DNA of 64,000 nt from Acanthosoma haemorrhoidale (GCA_930367205.1 OV884011.1:110661139-110725138); one strand, 5' to 3'; shown: positions 1 through 12,045, numbered from the stretch's first letter. Notes: generated from the letters alone by a model not told the origin. Program-made: numbers and translations.

Positions 1-1467
1 TAATACCGACCGAAGTACGATGCCGCTGTTGGTAGGTATTGCTGACGTACTACAGGAATCAGCTATAAGTACGTTAACTCTCAACCCTTAATTCGGCTGT
101 TTTAATCTGATAAGACCATCTCGGGGGTAATTCAACCCCGAGCGGACTCATCGCCCAAAGAAAAAAATCGTTCTTCGAGCCGGGCATTAATTATCAAAGT
201 AAGAAGCCAATGGTTAAAGCTTGGAATGCTGTCCAAGCAGCACGGGTACACGTTTGCGGTATCACAGCTTAACAAACAGCGAAATATAAATAAATGTCTA
301 TCTTATTAATTGAACCTTCGACGTACTACAAACAATACGACGACTTTAAACATAGTTCGAGACATATACTATTAAAACTAGCCCCATCTATTATTTTATT
401 TCCTAATTGAGACAGATTAAGATTCAATGCCATGAAAAAATAGTTACCAAGCATCTCACTTAATCCAAAAGTGGGAAATTTCATTCCTGGAATTCAAAAC
501 CTGCTCCATCTACCTTTTTTTTTAAAAACCTTTACTCAATTTATAGGCAGATATTTCAGGTGGGTTCAATAACCTATATTGAGATGATCTACTGATTTAC
601 TGTCTTCCAGGTCAATAAAAGTTGCAAAATTGTCGCAAGAAAATTCCAAACAAAGTTATTAAGATGTTTAGCTCATCCTTGTTGGCACGTTGTTTTCAAT
701 TTGACTTGTACTGTTGTAAAAAAGCTACCAATGATGGTTAAACTAAATGAAATTGTATTGTATGTATGTAATCGCCTTCTCTCATACCGAAATTCAAGGG
801 CGAATGCCATTTTCAATTATCATAGTTTCAAAAGTCAAAGTTGCAGAAGATGTAAGAGAACACGAATATTTATTTTAATACAATGGATGGAGTTTAAAAC
901 AATGTAATATCTATTGCGCATTGAAGAAAAAGTTTATTATCCCTATATATCAAGCTATCTGCCGGTTATGATGGCGAAGTGAAAGGCTCCTTTGGGATGT
1001 GGCCAGGACACTGTGCTACTTCTTCACCGTTGTTCGCCCTGGCGATATCCCAACGGCTAGTCCATACGATATTACCCGAAGCTCCTCCCCATTGTAATAG
1101 CTAGACACAAAAGTTTATAAGAGCGCATGAAACAGTCGATTCACGCCGTGGAGGCAGCCATTTTATTCTAGACAGACCCGTGAATTTCTAATAGAAGCTA
1201 GGCGGAAGCCGAACCTCCGATACGGAAATGCAACCGGTAGGCCCCATTGAAGAAGAGTTGATGACCTAGATACCTGGCAGGAATTCTTCAGGGCCCCGCC
1301 TCTCACTTTTAAGCCCTATCTATTTTATATTACCCTCCAAGCAGTTTGATATGTTATCGGTAAGCGTAAGGTTTTTCTTCTCACTCAAATGGATATATTT
1401 TTTGTTTCTGCTCATAAAATACGATTGCACTGTACACTACAGGAATAGAAAGGCTGAACTTTGTTTT

Positions 1468-1485
1468 TTGTGACACGTGTCACAA
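1468..1485. repeat. Perfect 18 bp palindrome with central CACGTG
   Basis: The sequence TTGTGACACGTGTCACAA is its own reverse complement over 18 bases. Its centre is a canonical E-box, the site bound by bHLH dimers such as Clock/Cycle or Myc-type proteins. The symmetry is seen directly; any regulatory role is inference, because no gene start is visible nearby. Confidence 0.7.
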
Positions 1486-1541
1486 GTAGACAAACGTGTT
1501 ATCAGTTATATTACAGATCAAAAATTTGGTTCCGTAATATT

Positions 1542-1563
1542 CACAGCACAGTTCTGTGCTGTG
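1542..1563. repeat. Inverted repeat, 10 bp arms with 2 nt spacer
   Basis: The arms CACAGCACAG and CTGTGCTGTG are perfectly complementary and separated by TT. It lies about 60 bp from the E-box palindrome, so two strong symmetric sites sit close together in otherwise unremarkable DNA. Confidence 0.7.
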
Positions 1564-2054
1564 CACAAATGCTGATATCTTACAGCGTGCTTACATTTTC
1601 TCAACGGAGTACTGAGTGGACGAACCCTCCGAAATGAATAATGCCAATTTTATTTCAAAACGAAATAACCACAAGGAACAAGTGGATCTAATATATTTTC
1701 CTGTAGCAGCATTATATTTTTTTTCAGAAGCATTAAACGAATCCACAACAGTGAGCAGCTTAATGTAGCAAATACCGTTATCAAATATTATACATATTGC
1801 TAACACAATAATCGTCCTTTGTTTATTACAATAATACTTGAACGCACTACTATTGTCAAAATTAGTTGTAGTAATAGATATTAATAAAGTATAGTGTAAT
1901 TAAAGAGGCATCAGTTAATAATTTGTTATGGTTTCGTGGCGGTATTCCGTGATGCTCTAGATACAAACTTGATGGCTCTGATTGATATACCATTCCGATG
2001 GCGTGTATCAGAGTAAATCTCAAGACGAAAAAGTTACAGGCTGTGTACGCCAGG

Positions 2055-2180
2055 TTGCGGAATCAGGTGTCTACAGCAGGATTCGACCTTGGCTCGCCGG
2101 TCGTTCTATTTAGACAGAACCGGTCCACTAGCGGAACTCCGTCGACGGCGCGACTCGCACCCACCCGGTAGCTAGAGCAG
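2055..2180 (-). repeat. Candidate tRNA-derived SINE (minus strand)
   Basis: Read on the minus strand, GCTAGTGGACCGG resembles a Pol III A box. About 48 nt downstream, AAGGTCGAATCCTG resembles a B box (consensus GGTTCGANTCC, one base missing). The block is clearly more GC-rich than its flanks, as expected for a SINE head. There is no cloverleaf good enough to call a tRNA gene. Downstream GC-rich sequence to about 2,330 may belong to the same element on the other side of the promoter. Confidence 0.4.
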
Positions 2181-2334
2181 CGATTGTTGAGCAGCGTGAG
2201 GCGCGTGGCCCTTTAAGCCTGAGTCAAAGGGGCGATTTAAAGGGCAACATCCTCTATCCAGTCCTTTAAGGAGTTGGCCTTGGGCTGACCCAGTAGCCGG
2301 CTTAAAGAAAAAAAAAGAAGAGAATCCACTGCGT

Positions 2335-4396
2335 CAGGGGACAATGCTGGACTAGTCAATACGACCGGCGTTAGAATCATTAAATCTATTTTTAAATATC
2401 CATCATTTTTTAAATATATATTTAACCTTAATTTTTAGGTTTCGTAATTATTATTATCACACATAAGTTTCTTATTAGTAAACAATAAATCGAATTAAAA
2501 AAATGCTTTATCAGTTAGTGATAAAATATAATCCTGAGCAGTTATTCTATTGCGTAATAGAGAGGAGCACTCTTATTATTTCAGCAATTTCTGTGCAAGA
2601 TTCTGACAAGGAAAAATTAAAGGCGTATTCAACTTTCCCTAGTGGGTTGAAAAAACACTGCATTAAGCAGTATACCGCCATCGAGGAATTACGACCTGTA
2701 CTAGTAACTTTCTTAAACTGCAGAGAATACCAAATTCCTTACAATAATAACTAATTCACTTAGATGTACTACCATCTCCCGACTACACCATACCACTGCC
2801 ATTGATTTTATTTGCTACGTAGTAAATAGCTTGGGTTAAAAATCTTAAAAAATTTTTAAGTAGAGTCAATAATGCATAATAACAGTTGCGCGTAATATAT
2901 TAACTATGAAGAAGATACTAAAAGACAATCAGTTTAAGACCACATGAAATCAAGTCTTCTAGTTGTAGGTTTATTCCTTTCACTTTTCCTCCTTATAAAT
3001 AGGTAGATATTTTAGTTTAGAGATGGTCGCTCTGGAGACAAGCAACTATATGGAAGAGCCCATGTGCACAAAATTAAATGAAGAAATTCGCGTGAGATTA
3101 GTCTCCTTATTGTTTTAATTGTATATTCAGAAATAGAGGACCTTGTACGAACACGAAAATAATGTAATGAATTGTGAAAAACGCAAGGTTAGAAAATTAA
3201 ATTTGAAACCGTACCTCGAAAACAAACAGCTCTTAAATTCATTTTTGTTATATTGTGGAGTTAATAATGAATGAAAGTATGCTAGTTGGTGCACTGGTGA
3301 TAAACTGTCTCTAGACAGTATTGTCTTTCATAAAAGTCGTAGGTTCTTTGACCCCATCAATTGGCCGTTTTAGAGACTCCGCTATCCTATACCGGCATGA
3401 CTAAATTCCTTTCGAGTTACGCGTCCTATCTGGTCAGCATTTTCGAAAAAATAGATTAATTATAAAATTACAAAAATCATAAAATTATTTGAAGAAACTT
3501 CAATTAATAAAACAATGGTAGAAACCGAATAATTAAGCAATGGGTAAGGAAGTGATTGTAAAGAACGTTTTATTTTTATTTCCAGGAAGGTTATTTTCAG
3601 TCACTGCCACGTGTGCGTTATCGGTTGGTTACATGTTTATTTAAAATAAAATGTCTCTTGGTCGACGTCCATTGATGCCCTTGTGGCATGAGTGTAGGCT
3701 AATCTTTTATTTAAGCTACTAACTTTATTCATTCATAAAAAATAATTCACCACCATAATCTGTGAGTTAGAACTTCAAGTGACCTTATATCATTCGTAAT
3801 AAATATGATTGACCATTATTAAAAATAAAGCGAATTACAAATCATTTATTGTGAACAATAAAATGCTCTTTGAACCTGAGCGATTACGGTGTCGGTAATC
3901 GCTGATTGATATCATTTATTTATAAACGAGTAATTAAAAGTAGAGACAAATTAATTAATTACACATAATAAAGCGATATGGATCTGTATAAAATTTCATT
4001 AGGCTTTGTCAGGGATGGTGGGGGGGGGGAGGGATTATCGACATAACTTAACCGGTGAGAGAGACAGAGAGAGGAACGGGCAGTAAACAAAAGAGAGATT
4101 AAATGATGCAATATCGTTAACATACATTATCTGCGCGCGATTGAATTTATGTAAATGAGGTAATTTATGTTAATGCTAATAAGGCAACGAATTGTAATTT
4201 TACATTTTTCTGTTGCAATAAAGTTTATTAATTTAAGGTAAATTGTACAGATTTTATTACCGTACCATATAAACTTGATTACAATTATCAAAAAAAAAGA
4301 GTATAACGTTTTATAGCCAATACAAACTATTTGCAGCTAATACAATAAATGGAATGTGTGTATTTTTTAAAGACCTGTAAGATGGAAAGATCTGTA

Positions 4397-4398
<2 letters not shown>
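2335..4398. other. AT-rich non-coding stretch
   Basis: No supported gene. A near-continuous G run lies at about 4,018-4,033. An 83-codon frame at 2,503-2,754 has no recognisable motif and is not annotated. Confidence 0.5.

Positions 4399-4453
<55 letters not shown>
4399..4453. repeat. (TA)n microsatellite
   Basis: About 55 bp of uninterrupted AT dinucleotides. It ends exactly where the left LTR of the next element starts, and TA-rich sequence resumes just after the right LTR at 7,481. The LTR element therefore appears to have inserted into this microsatellite. Confidence 0.9.
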
Positions 4454-4454
<1 letters not shown>

Positions 4455-4457
<3 letters not shown>

Positions 4458-5085
4458 AACATTCATGATATTTGAGAATATCATGACCAGCCACCCTCCC
4501 ACTTTGTCCAGCATCAGCCCCTATGCTCTTAGGAGTGGGGATGAGATAAAGTTAGTCTTAGCCTAACACCCAGAGAGTGAACCAGAGCAAGACCCCGACT
4601 TGGCGGTATCCAACAGAAGAAGAGGAGAAAAAGAAGAAGAAGAAGAAAGATCAACAGTAACGTTGATTGGATTAAACGGAGATCATCGATTGGGTGATAT
4701 TTATGTTGTTTTTTTATTATTATGGATCCATTAAAAAGAGATTGAGCTCAATTATCATTTTTTTATATAACTAATTAGTAGGAACTATCCTTGTTCAAAA
4801 GGAAATGAATATTTTTTTATATAATTAATGTCAGCACTATTTATAATTATAATTATTTGTTATAAACATTTTACTTGTATATATTTCACAATTCCCAGTT
4901 TCTCAATTTATTAATAACTATAACATTAGCCTTGAGATCGGGCGATTCAATCGGGATAATTTCCTATGTCGAAGACATAAAAACAAATTGAATTAAAGAT
5001 CTCATGACGGACCTACCAAATTAGTTAAGGTCAATTGATCTATTAAATTAGAAAAATAGAATGGTAGAAAATGAGGTAGGTTTCA
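4455..5085 (+). repeat. 5' LTR
   Basis: Matches 6,859-7,479 along its whole length. It begins TG and ends CA, the standard integrase-processed ends; an outer TTG/CAA pair extends this by a base each side. Close to the left end are the arms CATGATATT (4,464-4,472) and AATATCATG (4,477-4,485) around a TGAG loop. A GAAGAA-rich purine tract near 4,613-4,648 is longer here than in the right copy. Confidence 0.93.
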
Positions 5086-5086
5086 A

Positions 5087-5105
5087 TGGGGGCCGTTCCG
5101 GGATT
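5087..5105 (+). promoter_or_regulatory. Primer-binding site, tRNA-Pro-like
   Basis: TGGGGGCCGTTCCGGGATT follows the LTR. Its reverse complement ends in CCCCCA and parses as T-loop end AAT, a 5 nt T-stem strand, 7 nt acceptor strand, discriminator C and CCA. Eukaryotic tRNA-Pro has a C discriminator, and its usual 3' end differs at about three of these 19 positions. tRNA-Pro is therefore the likely primer. Confidence 0.7.
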
Positions 5106-5232
5106 AACTTCAAAAATTCTAAAGAAACCAAAGGAATTGTGAGGTATTGCATATTAGAATAATAACTAGAACTTATCAATAACAAATTATATTTCCTATA
5201 ATTTTACATTTGTTACACAAACACAGACACAA

Positions 5233-6108
5233 ATGACGAACACAAACATGTGCGGGTCTGAATCAGGTACAAACCCAGCCTCTAAAGGAGACCCCTCAGC
5301 CCCCGACCCCGAACCCACGATAAATCATGCCAAGTTGTTACAACTAATCCTTGCCCAATTAAACAGTCAATTTAACGCAATTAAAGAACAAAAAGAGTTG
5401 ATCGGGAAGTTTGATCAATTAAGGGAAGAAATAAAATCGGGAAGATCGGCTAAATTCGAACAAGGTTTCACGGATGTAAACGAAAAATTAGATAGACAAT
5501 TACGAATTTGTGAGGAGAGAACACTCCAAGGAAATAATAATGTAAATTCAAAATTAAAAGAAGAAATCATTCTATTGGAAAATACGACAGATCATGAAAA
5601 AATAAATTTAACAAAGTCACAACTAGTTGATGCTGATTGTCAGACAGATCTTAACGTATATTCAATTAAGGATAATGAAGAGAAAATGACTTCATTGGAG
5701 GATGAACAGAAGATTGCAGATAACAATAATGAGTGTACCTCACGTCAACATGATCTAATAAAGCTTGACGATGAGAATAATATGAGTTTGTTGGAAAATA
5801 AATTTTCAGAGTTAGAAGATACAGCGAATATCAAGAAAGGAGAAGTGATTTCGTTGAAAGATCAAATTACAGAGCATCAGCAGACAACCAGCGATAACGT
5901 GAAAAATTTAAAAATAATTCAAAATAAAGTTTTGGATATGAAGAAATTGGAATCTCAAATTCCAGCTCATCTTGATGAAATTCCTTTTTGCGTGTTTGAT
6001 TTGAACAACATTAAAATTAATGAATGGAAGGCATTTAAAAATAATTACAGGGATGTTTTTTGTTCGATACAATATGACTTCAAAAAAAAGAAAAAAAAAA
6101 ATTTATAG
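5233..6108 (+). CDS. Gag-like coiled-coil protein of the compact LTR element, 291 aa
   Basis: This is the only substantial frame between the LTRs and starts 147 nt after the left LTR. Residues 1-30 are Ser/Pro/Gly-rich and probably disordered. From about residue 33 to 245 the sequence is dominated by Glu, Lys, Asn, Gln and spaced Leu/Ile with heptad-like periodicity, predicting long coiled coils. The final part (about 246-283) changes character and contains FDLNNIKINEWKAFKNNY, a Trp/Phe-rich stretch that could be the start of a capsid-like domain. There are no CCHC knuckles and no protease motif. The frame ends in a Lys run encoded by a poly(A) tract (about 6,081-6,101), where a slip or indel may have cut off a longer protein. 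A Gag-like role in particle assembly is inferred from position alone; I do not recognise a family. Confidence 0.65.
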   Translation: MTNTNMCGSESGTNPASKGDPSAPDPEPTINHAKLLQLILAQLNSQFNAIKEQKELIGKFDQLREEIKSGRSAKFEQGFTDVNEKLDRQLRICEERTLQGNNNVNSKLKEEIILLENTTDHEKINLTKSQLVDADCQTDLNVYSIKDNEEKMTSLEDEQKIADNNNECTSRQHDLIKLDDENNMSLLENKFSELEDTANIKKGEVISLKDQITEHQQTTSDNVKNLKIIQNKVLDMKKLESQIPAHLDEIPFCVFDLNNIKINEWKAFKNNYRDVFCSIQYDFKKKKKKNL

Positions 6109-6858
6109 TTTTCTTTTATTATTTTCATTACTAAATGAAAATAATACTGATCGGATGACACATAAACTTTAGAAGTTTATACAAACAAAAACAAAACTAT
6201 TATTAGAAGTATTGACCCTAGTAAAGTCTATGGAATTATCAGCAAGTGAAGCTTTTGCTTTCATTATCACTTAATCTATAAAACAGATCATAAATATTCT
6301 TTGAATGCTTAAGTCCATTATAATTAATTTTATAGCAAAGAAATAAAATGAGCTCATACAATTTTATACACGACAACGACCTCCCTATCTTTTCGTAACA
6401 TTTATAATTTTTTTATAAACACTATCTTTTCACTCAGGTAAAAATATTCAAATCACACACACACACTCAACAATTTTTCTCTATTGTTACTAATTACCAG
6501 TAGAATTGTCTAGTATTTTAATTAAAAAACCAATATGTATTACTAATCACACTCAACCGTCTTTTCAACAAATGTTTTCCAAATCGCGTTATGATCCATA
6601 AAACAATGTACCTTCGAACTAATCCATACTAATTAGCATAATAATTTAGTTAAGTAAAAAAAAATTAAAACAACTTGTACGCTTTTCAAGCAATTTAAAA
6701 CCTTGCAAAATTTGAACTATTATTACTATAAACTTCAACACCCGTTATAAACAACCAATTCAACAAACCGAACACAGCAACATAATATTGTGGATCCACT
6801 TAAAAAAAAAAAAAAAAATTTTTTCATAAATTTTTTTTTATTTATAAGGGAAGGCAAT
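6109..6858 (+). other. Non-coding 3' internal region and polypurine tract
   Basis: About 740 bp of very AT-rich sequence without a usable frame, ending in AAGGGAAGGCAA (6,846-6,857) directly before the right LTR. That purine-rich stretch is in the position of the plus-strand primer tract. In a full-length element this region would encode pol, so pol has probably been deleted. Confidence 0.6.
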
Positions 6859-7479
6859 TGTAACATTCATGATATTTGAGAATATCATGACCAGCCACCC
6901 TCCCACTTTGTCCAACATCTGCCCTTATGCTCTTAGGAGTAGGGATGAGACGAAGGGCGAGTTTTAGTCAGTCTTAGCCTAACACCCAGAGAGTGAACAA
7001 GAGCAAGACCCCGACTTGGCGGTATCCAACAGAAGAAGAAGAAGAGATCAACAGTAACGTTGATTGGATTAAACGGAGATCATCGATTGGGTGATATTTA
7101 TGTTTTTTTTTTTATTATGGATCCATTAAAAAGAGATTGAGCTCAATTATCATTTTTTTATATAACTAATTAGTAGTAACTATCCTTGTTCAAAAGGAAT
7201 TGAATATTTTTTTATATAATTAATGTCAGCACTATTTATAATTATAATTATTTGTTATAACCATTTTACTTGTATATATTTCACAATTCCCAGTTTCTCA
7301 ATTTATTAATAACTATAACATTAGCCTTGAGATCGGGCGATTCAATCGGGATAATTTCCTATGTCGAAGACATAAAAACAAGTTGAATTAAAGATCTCAT
7401 GACGGACCTACCAAATTAGTTAAGGTCAATTGATCTAATAAATTAGAAAATAAAATGGTAGAAAATGAGGTAGGTTTCA
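6859..7479 (+). repeat. 3' LTR
   Basis: Near-identical partner of the LTR at 4,455. It keeps the terminal hairpin arms (6,868-6,876 and 6,881-6,889) with no change, while the purine-rich GAA tract is shorter. Distinguishing changes include an about 8 bp insertion near 6,957-6,967. Confidence 0.93.
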
Positions 7480-7480
7480 A

Positions 7481-9069
7481 TATATATATACTATATTAAT
7501 ATTTTTTTTTTTAATGTTCTACTAATTAAATGAAGCTTTAGCTTTTCTCATTACATAAGTGTGGTCACATACGTGTTTATTAATCCAAATGTCTTGTTTT
7601 GGAAAAAAATATATATAATAAGTTTTCGATTGGGTTGATCTCGAAGTTGTATCCTTTGAATAGCTACTATTTACTTATGAAATAAAAAGAATGTTTGCAA
7701 GTGATAAAAATTTCTGAAAATTCGCGCTTTTTTCGGTTTTACACTTCAATTTTGAGTGATAATATAATGTCAATAAACTAACATAAATTAGATGTTATTA
7801 AGAAGGTAACTTATTATCATAGTAGACAATAAGCTGATTATTTTTTATTATGTAGTTAAATATTATCTAACCACTTCTTTTAAATCTTAAAAATAAATAA
7901 TTGATTTAATTTCTACTTGGAAAATGCGAACTATAAAAAAACATATAATCACACCTTGATCCAATAAGATAATTATCATTTATCAATAACGAAGTTAAAT
8001 TACAAAATTTCCGGTAGGTAGTATTTTTTTTTTTCTAAGCACGGTTGACGAAGCAGAAATCTTCAATAGGTTCACATTGTAAAACGCGAGTTTCCCTTGT
8101 GAAAGCGTGGTCGACTGGTGGCTAAAAATAAAATGGCGACCCTCTAAAGTAGTTTACATATTTATAAGTGCATTAAACGGCACCACTGAACGTGCCGTTG
8201 TTCTAATGTAATCTGTAGCCATTAATGGCTTACTAGAGAAGCTATAATGAGAGTAAAAACCATCAGGCCCTCACAAGTGGTATAAGTCATAATTCTAAAG
8301 GTCTGATACAGAGGTCACTTAATCGCTTAGTAAATACCCTTGAATAAAATTTTCCTTCATTCTCAAATAGCTAACACAAAACCTAAATATTGGTTAGAAA
8401 ACAGGTTATACTAAGCTGCATCTAAATTTTCGAACTGATAATTTCAGAACAAAATTGAATCTTACACAGAAATAAATAATTTTACGCAATAACAACATAA
8501 TAGATAAAAACATAAATATCTCTTACCTCCAGTTCCCAATACTTTGAGAAGGTCGAATGATGACATGTCAACGCGACCTGGCCCCGTTAGGTTAACTGTT
8601 AACAGAAAATAAACATATAAATAATATAATAAACATTGCAGACCCTAGGGTATACACAGCAGAGGGTAGGGTATACACGCAGCAGATACAGAATTATGTT
8701 AAATTAAAAATAAACACGGGGCGGGGATTGCCCGTGGGCAATTTAAACTTGCCTCATTTAGAGAAGACGTCAAGGAGTGCTGTTAAATAATAAACACGCT
8801 CTAAGATAAGGTCCAACATTTTGACGAGATTACGCGGAAGCGCCGGTAAAAGTTGAAATGAAATTTTAACGTTTCATTATGGTAACGTCCTTGAACATGC
8901 GCAGACCTTAAATTTGCATCAAAAGGTTTTTTTTTATATAATAACCATTCACCATTGGTGAAACTTCACCAATCTTTTTTCATCTTGAGCAATAGTCAAT
9001 ACAATACTCAACAGGGATTAGTTCCTTCTCCATAGAGATTTATTTAACCTATTGATATTAATTTTAACA
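7481..9069. other. AT-rich non-coding stretch
   Basis: No gene, RNA or element end recognised. TA repeats at 7,481-7,492 continue the microsatellite into which the LTR element inserted. Confidence 0.5.
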
Positions 9070-9262
9070 TTCATTATTTACTGGCTCTCACCTCACAAAC
9101 ACTATGACCCTACCACCCTTCCCACATCGATGGCAACAGACTGTCGAGGAAAATTAGGTTAAGATTTAGTTTAAGTTTTTATTGTTAGATGTAAGTTAGT
9201 TTTAAGTCTATGATGAATAAGGTGAGTGCCATCACTTTGAATAAATTCAATGCACTAATGTA
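9070..9262 (+). mobile_element. Jockey-2 family LINE, 3' end relic
   Basis: Aligns with the 3' end of the copy at 47,276-48,278. Both have an ORF2 C-terminus ending in a Pro-rich stretch followed by an RWQD-like stretch (here CATCGATGGCAACAGACTGT; there ACGATGGCAGGACGCTGT). Both then have a GATTTAGTTT stretch and the shared 3' UTR string AAGGTGAG followed by CATCAC. The coding part no longer has an open frame. The 5' boundary is approximate. Confidence 0.6.
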
Positions 9263-12041
9263 TAATGCAAATTAATATACTTTTGTACAATGCAGATCAC
9301 TATTAGTAGAAAACAGAATTTGTACAAAATGTAGCCAAGCTACAGGAAATATGATGAACCAATTGTAAATAGGTTCGTTTGTAGAATCTATATTTTATAA
9401 TATATATTTATTTTGTAACAAGGGGATATGAAACAAAAAACAATGAGTAGCTCTGTGTGTGAGAGGGTACATAATATTGACCTATTGTAATTAAATTAAT
9501 TTATATAGAATCTATATTGAATTCCATATTTTTTAATATAAATGAGGATATGAAAAAAATTTATATATATATATATATATATATATTATTGGCTTGGGTT
9601 CAGATTACCTTTCGCATGAATGTTTAAATAAGTGAAACATATCATTCATTTTGTTCCATAATGACATTTATGGATAGTTAGGATTTGTTCACTCGTTCAA
9701 GAAAAGGAAATTAATAATAAAGGATATTTTTAGTAAATTTGGTGCATGAAAAAGTTTGCTTTAATATTAATAATAATGAGATATTTAATAATACCTAATA
9801 GTTAGTCAAGGTTTAATTAATATATAATGATCCTGTCTTTGTTTTTTCGAACTCAGTGAATTCTTATATTTGTATGTTTTTTAACCGAATTATTGTAATG
9901 CGCCCATCTGTTCACTTAAGTATTCTGTTTTATTTATATTTTTTTCATGGTAGCCTGAAATCAACGGAGTAAATAATTTTAAACGTTTAAATGTTTGGGT
10001 TTTGTTGGACGGTAGAATAGCGAGGGGGAGCACAGGCCAACAACCCTCCCCCGGCCTCCTGCTGTATTTTAATTTAAAAGGTATCCTTTAAAGATAAAAT
10101 ACCCTCCCGAGGTAGGAAGCATAGGAGCAGGGAGGAACCTTTTACCAGGATTATTTGTCGGGAGTAGGCTGCCGGCTACTCCAAGACCGGGTGAATCAGC
10201 TTTCCCATCCGTTAGACCACTTAGATATTCGATGTCAGCTTAGTTTGAAGTATATGTGCATCGTTCCCACTTAGCGGCAGCTACCATCCAAATACTTTAT
10301 TATCGTTGGTATGAACACCTGGCCCGATGGAACAGTCAATTCTTGATAGAACTTTCTTCATTTTCTTTTTAGCGTTTTTACACTTGAGTAGTAATTCGGA
10401 GAGATGAACAGAATGAAATATCAATTTGGGCAGATCAATATGGACATGCAAAACCACACATTGTGGCCATAAATAGATCTCATCTTCGCACCTGGCACGA
10501 AGGTATTATACAGACGCTTCCTTAACACTCTATCCAGCCGTCCGGACCCGCTAATACCGGAACTGTCCACCCTTGATTTGTCACGCAACGAGAAGCTGGA
10601 ATAAGGAATTGAAATGAGCGATCATTCCTGTTTTATGTGCCGTAAACATTCGCTAGTTGTAGTTCCATTTCACAGTTGTCAATTAATTGTTAAAGACAAA
10701 AAAAAGAAAGATTAATGATTAATTTGTTTCGGGTCATATCTTGTTTTTATAGTTATACCAACTTGGGGTATATTTGTAAAAATGGATTAATAAAAATAAA
10801 AATTATACAACCATTCACAGGTGCGTTTTTATACACTTTTTAGTCTTTCTAACCGTGCTATTTATGAAATTGGAATGTTTAATGGTAGTAAAGAATGTTC
10901 AATTACCTATACTGACGTTAAGTATGAGGATTCGTGTTGTTCCACCGAAGTATTTTGTTAAACGATGAGTACAGCTAACACTGCGGCAGTGTTATGCAAC
11001 GATAAAAGAGCATAACAAAAAAGTTTTGACAACTAGGAGAGAAAAATATAGCTGGTGAGACGAATGACCCACTTCTACATTACACCAGGCTGAGTCTCTC
11101 CAGGCGCTGGGCCGATAATATTTATATTTAAAAACACCTAACCACGCCAACGGGCTCTGGTGACGTTCCCTTATCTTATAACGGCAAGAGCTTACTCCCT
11201 TTTAAGGATGATGAAAATTAGAGAGCGAACCACCATTTTTAAGGTTTCCTTAATTTTCTTAAAAAGCAAAAACCCATATGCGTTAAGAGTCACCTTTTCA
11301 AAAGGAAATGTTAAACGAATTTGATATTGGTAAGACAAGAAAAATATGGGGTATAATTACGTAAAATCAATAGGTTTTACAACATTTTTGCAGGATGATG
11401 CTTTGCATGGAAGTTTTACTTGAGGCTGAGAAAAAAAAAAATACCATGCGAAAAAAAAGAACAGACAATTACTAATCAATTAGTTCTGATTAAAAATTAA
11501 ATAATTTTATTACAAATTAAGTATCTATATATGATGTCTGACGAAAATGACTAAAAAACCCTTTTTTACAACCGTAAGGAAAATCGTAATAAAAGTTTTT
11601 TTATTTAAATGGCATATTTAACACAGAAAGTGGCGGGTAAATAAGAAACCTAGTTGCCAAGTAACATTCGTGAGTTTCTGACGAAACATTAGTGATGCAG
11701 AAGTTTTATGTACATTGCTCGTACTGTGGCAGACAATATAAATGTATCAAATGTCCGACGTTTCAAAATTTTTAGCCATATTAGTAGTGCAAAAAATTAA
11801 CGTAACAAAGATTTTTGTTTTAAACACTTACTTAACCGGATGTTTTCAGGGATTCCGCATCATATGAGCTTTAGTTTAGAGCCCATATAATTATTAACTT
11901 TAATTTTAAGGATTTCTTGAAAAAGTCTACTGGTAAATACCTGACTAAAGTAAGGAAAACATATTAACAAAGTAGATAAAATGTTGTTGTTGACCACTGA
12001 ACATTAAGTGATTGCATATACGTTGTCTATTGTGAAAAGGT

Positions 12042-12045
<4 letters not shown>
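9263..12045. other. AT-rich non-coding stretch with minor repeats
   Basis: No gene recognised. It contains a short (TA)n tract at about 9,561-9,586. It also has two diverged copies of a block containing TAGAATCTATATT and GAGGATATGAAA-like strings, at about 9,385-9,435 and 9,507-9,560. A GC-rich block at 10,110-10,230 reads TAAGTGGTCTAACGG on the minus strand, similar to a Pol III A box, but I find no clear B box. Confidence 0.5.

Larger units (their letters stand above)
1..2050. other. Non-coding stretch, no gene recognised
   Basis: I see no coding region I can support. Positions 960-1,320 are more GC-rich than the surroundings and could be an old repeat, but no motif identifies it. Two palindromes inside this stretch are listed separately. 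Confidence 0.5.
4454..7480 (+). mobile_element. Compact LTR retrotransposon with a single gag-like ORF
   Basis: About 3.0 kb, bounded by two direct repeats of roughly 631 and 621 bp that begin TGTAACATTCATG and end GGTTTCA. A primer-binding site lies directly inside the left LTR, and a purine tract lies directly before the right LTR. The internal region is only about 1.77 kb and carries one open frame (5,233-6,108). I see no protease, RT, RNase H or integrase, so the copy cannot mobilise itself and would need enzymes supplied by another element. The LTRs differ by roughly 15 substitutions and a few indels, about 97% identity by eye, so insertion was fairly recent. Target duplication cannot be read precisely because the target is TA repeats. 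It could be an internal deletion derivative of a Ty3/gypsy-type element, or a stable non-autonomous family. Confidence 0.9.

Noticed and set aside
4311..4514. Minus-strand frame across the TA tract
   Set aside because: The Tyr-Ile run is a translation of (TA)n.
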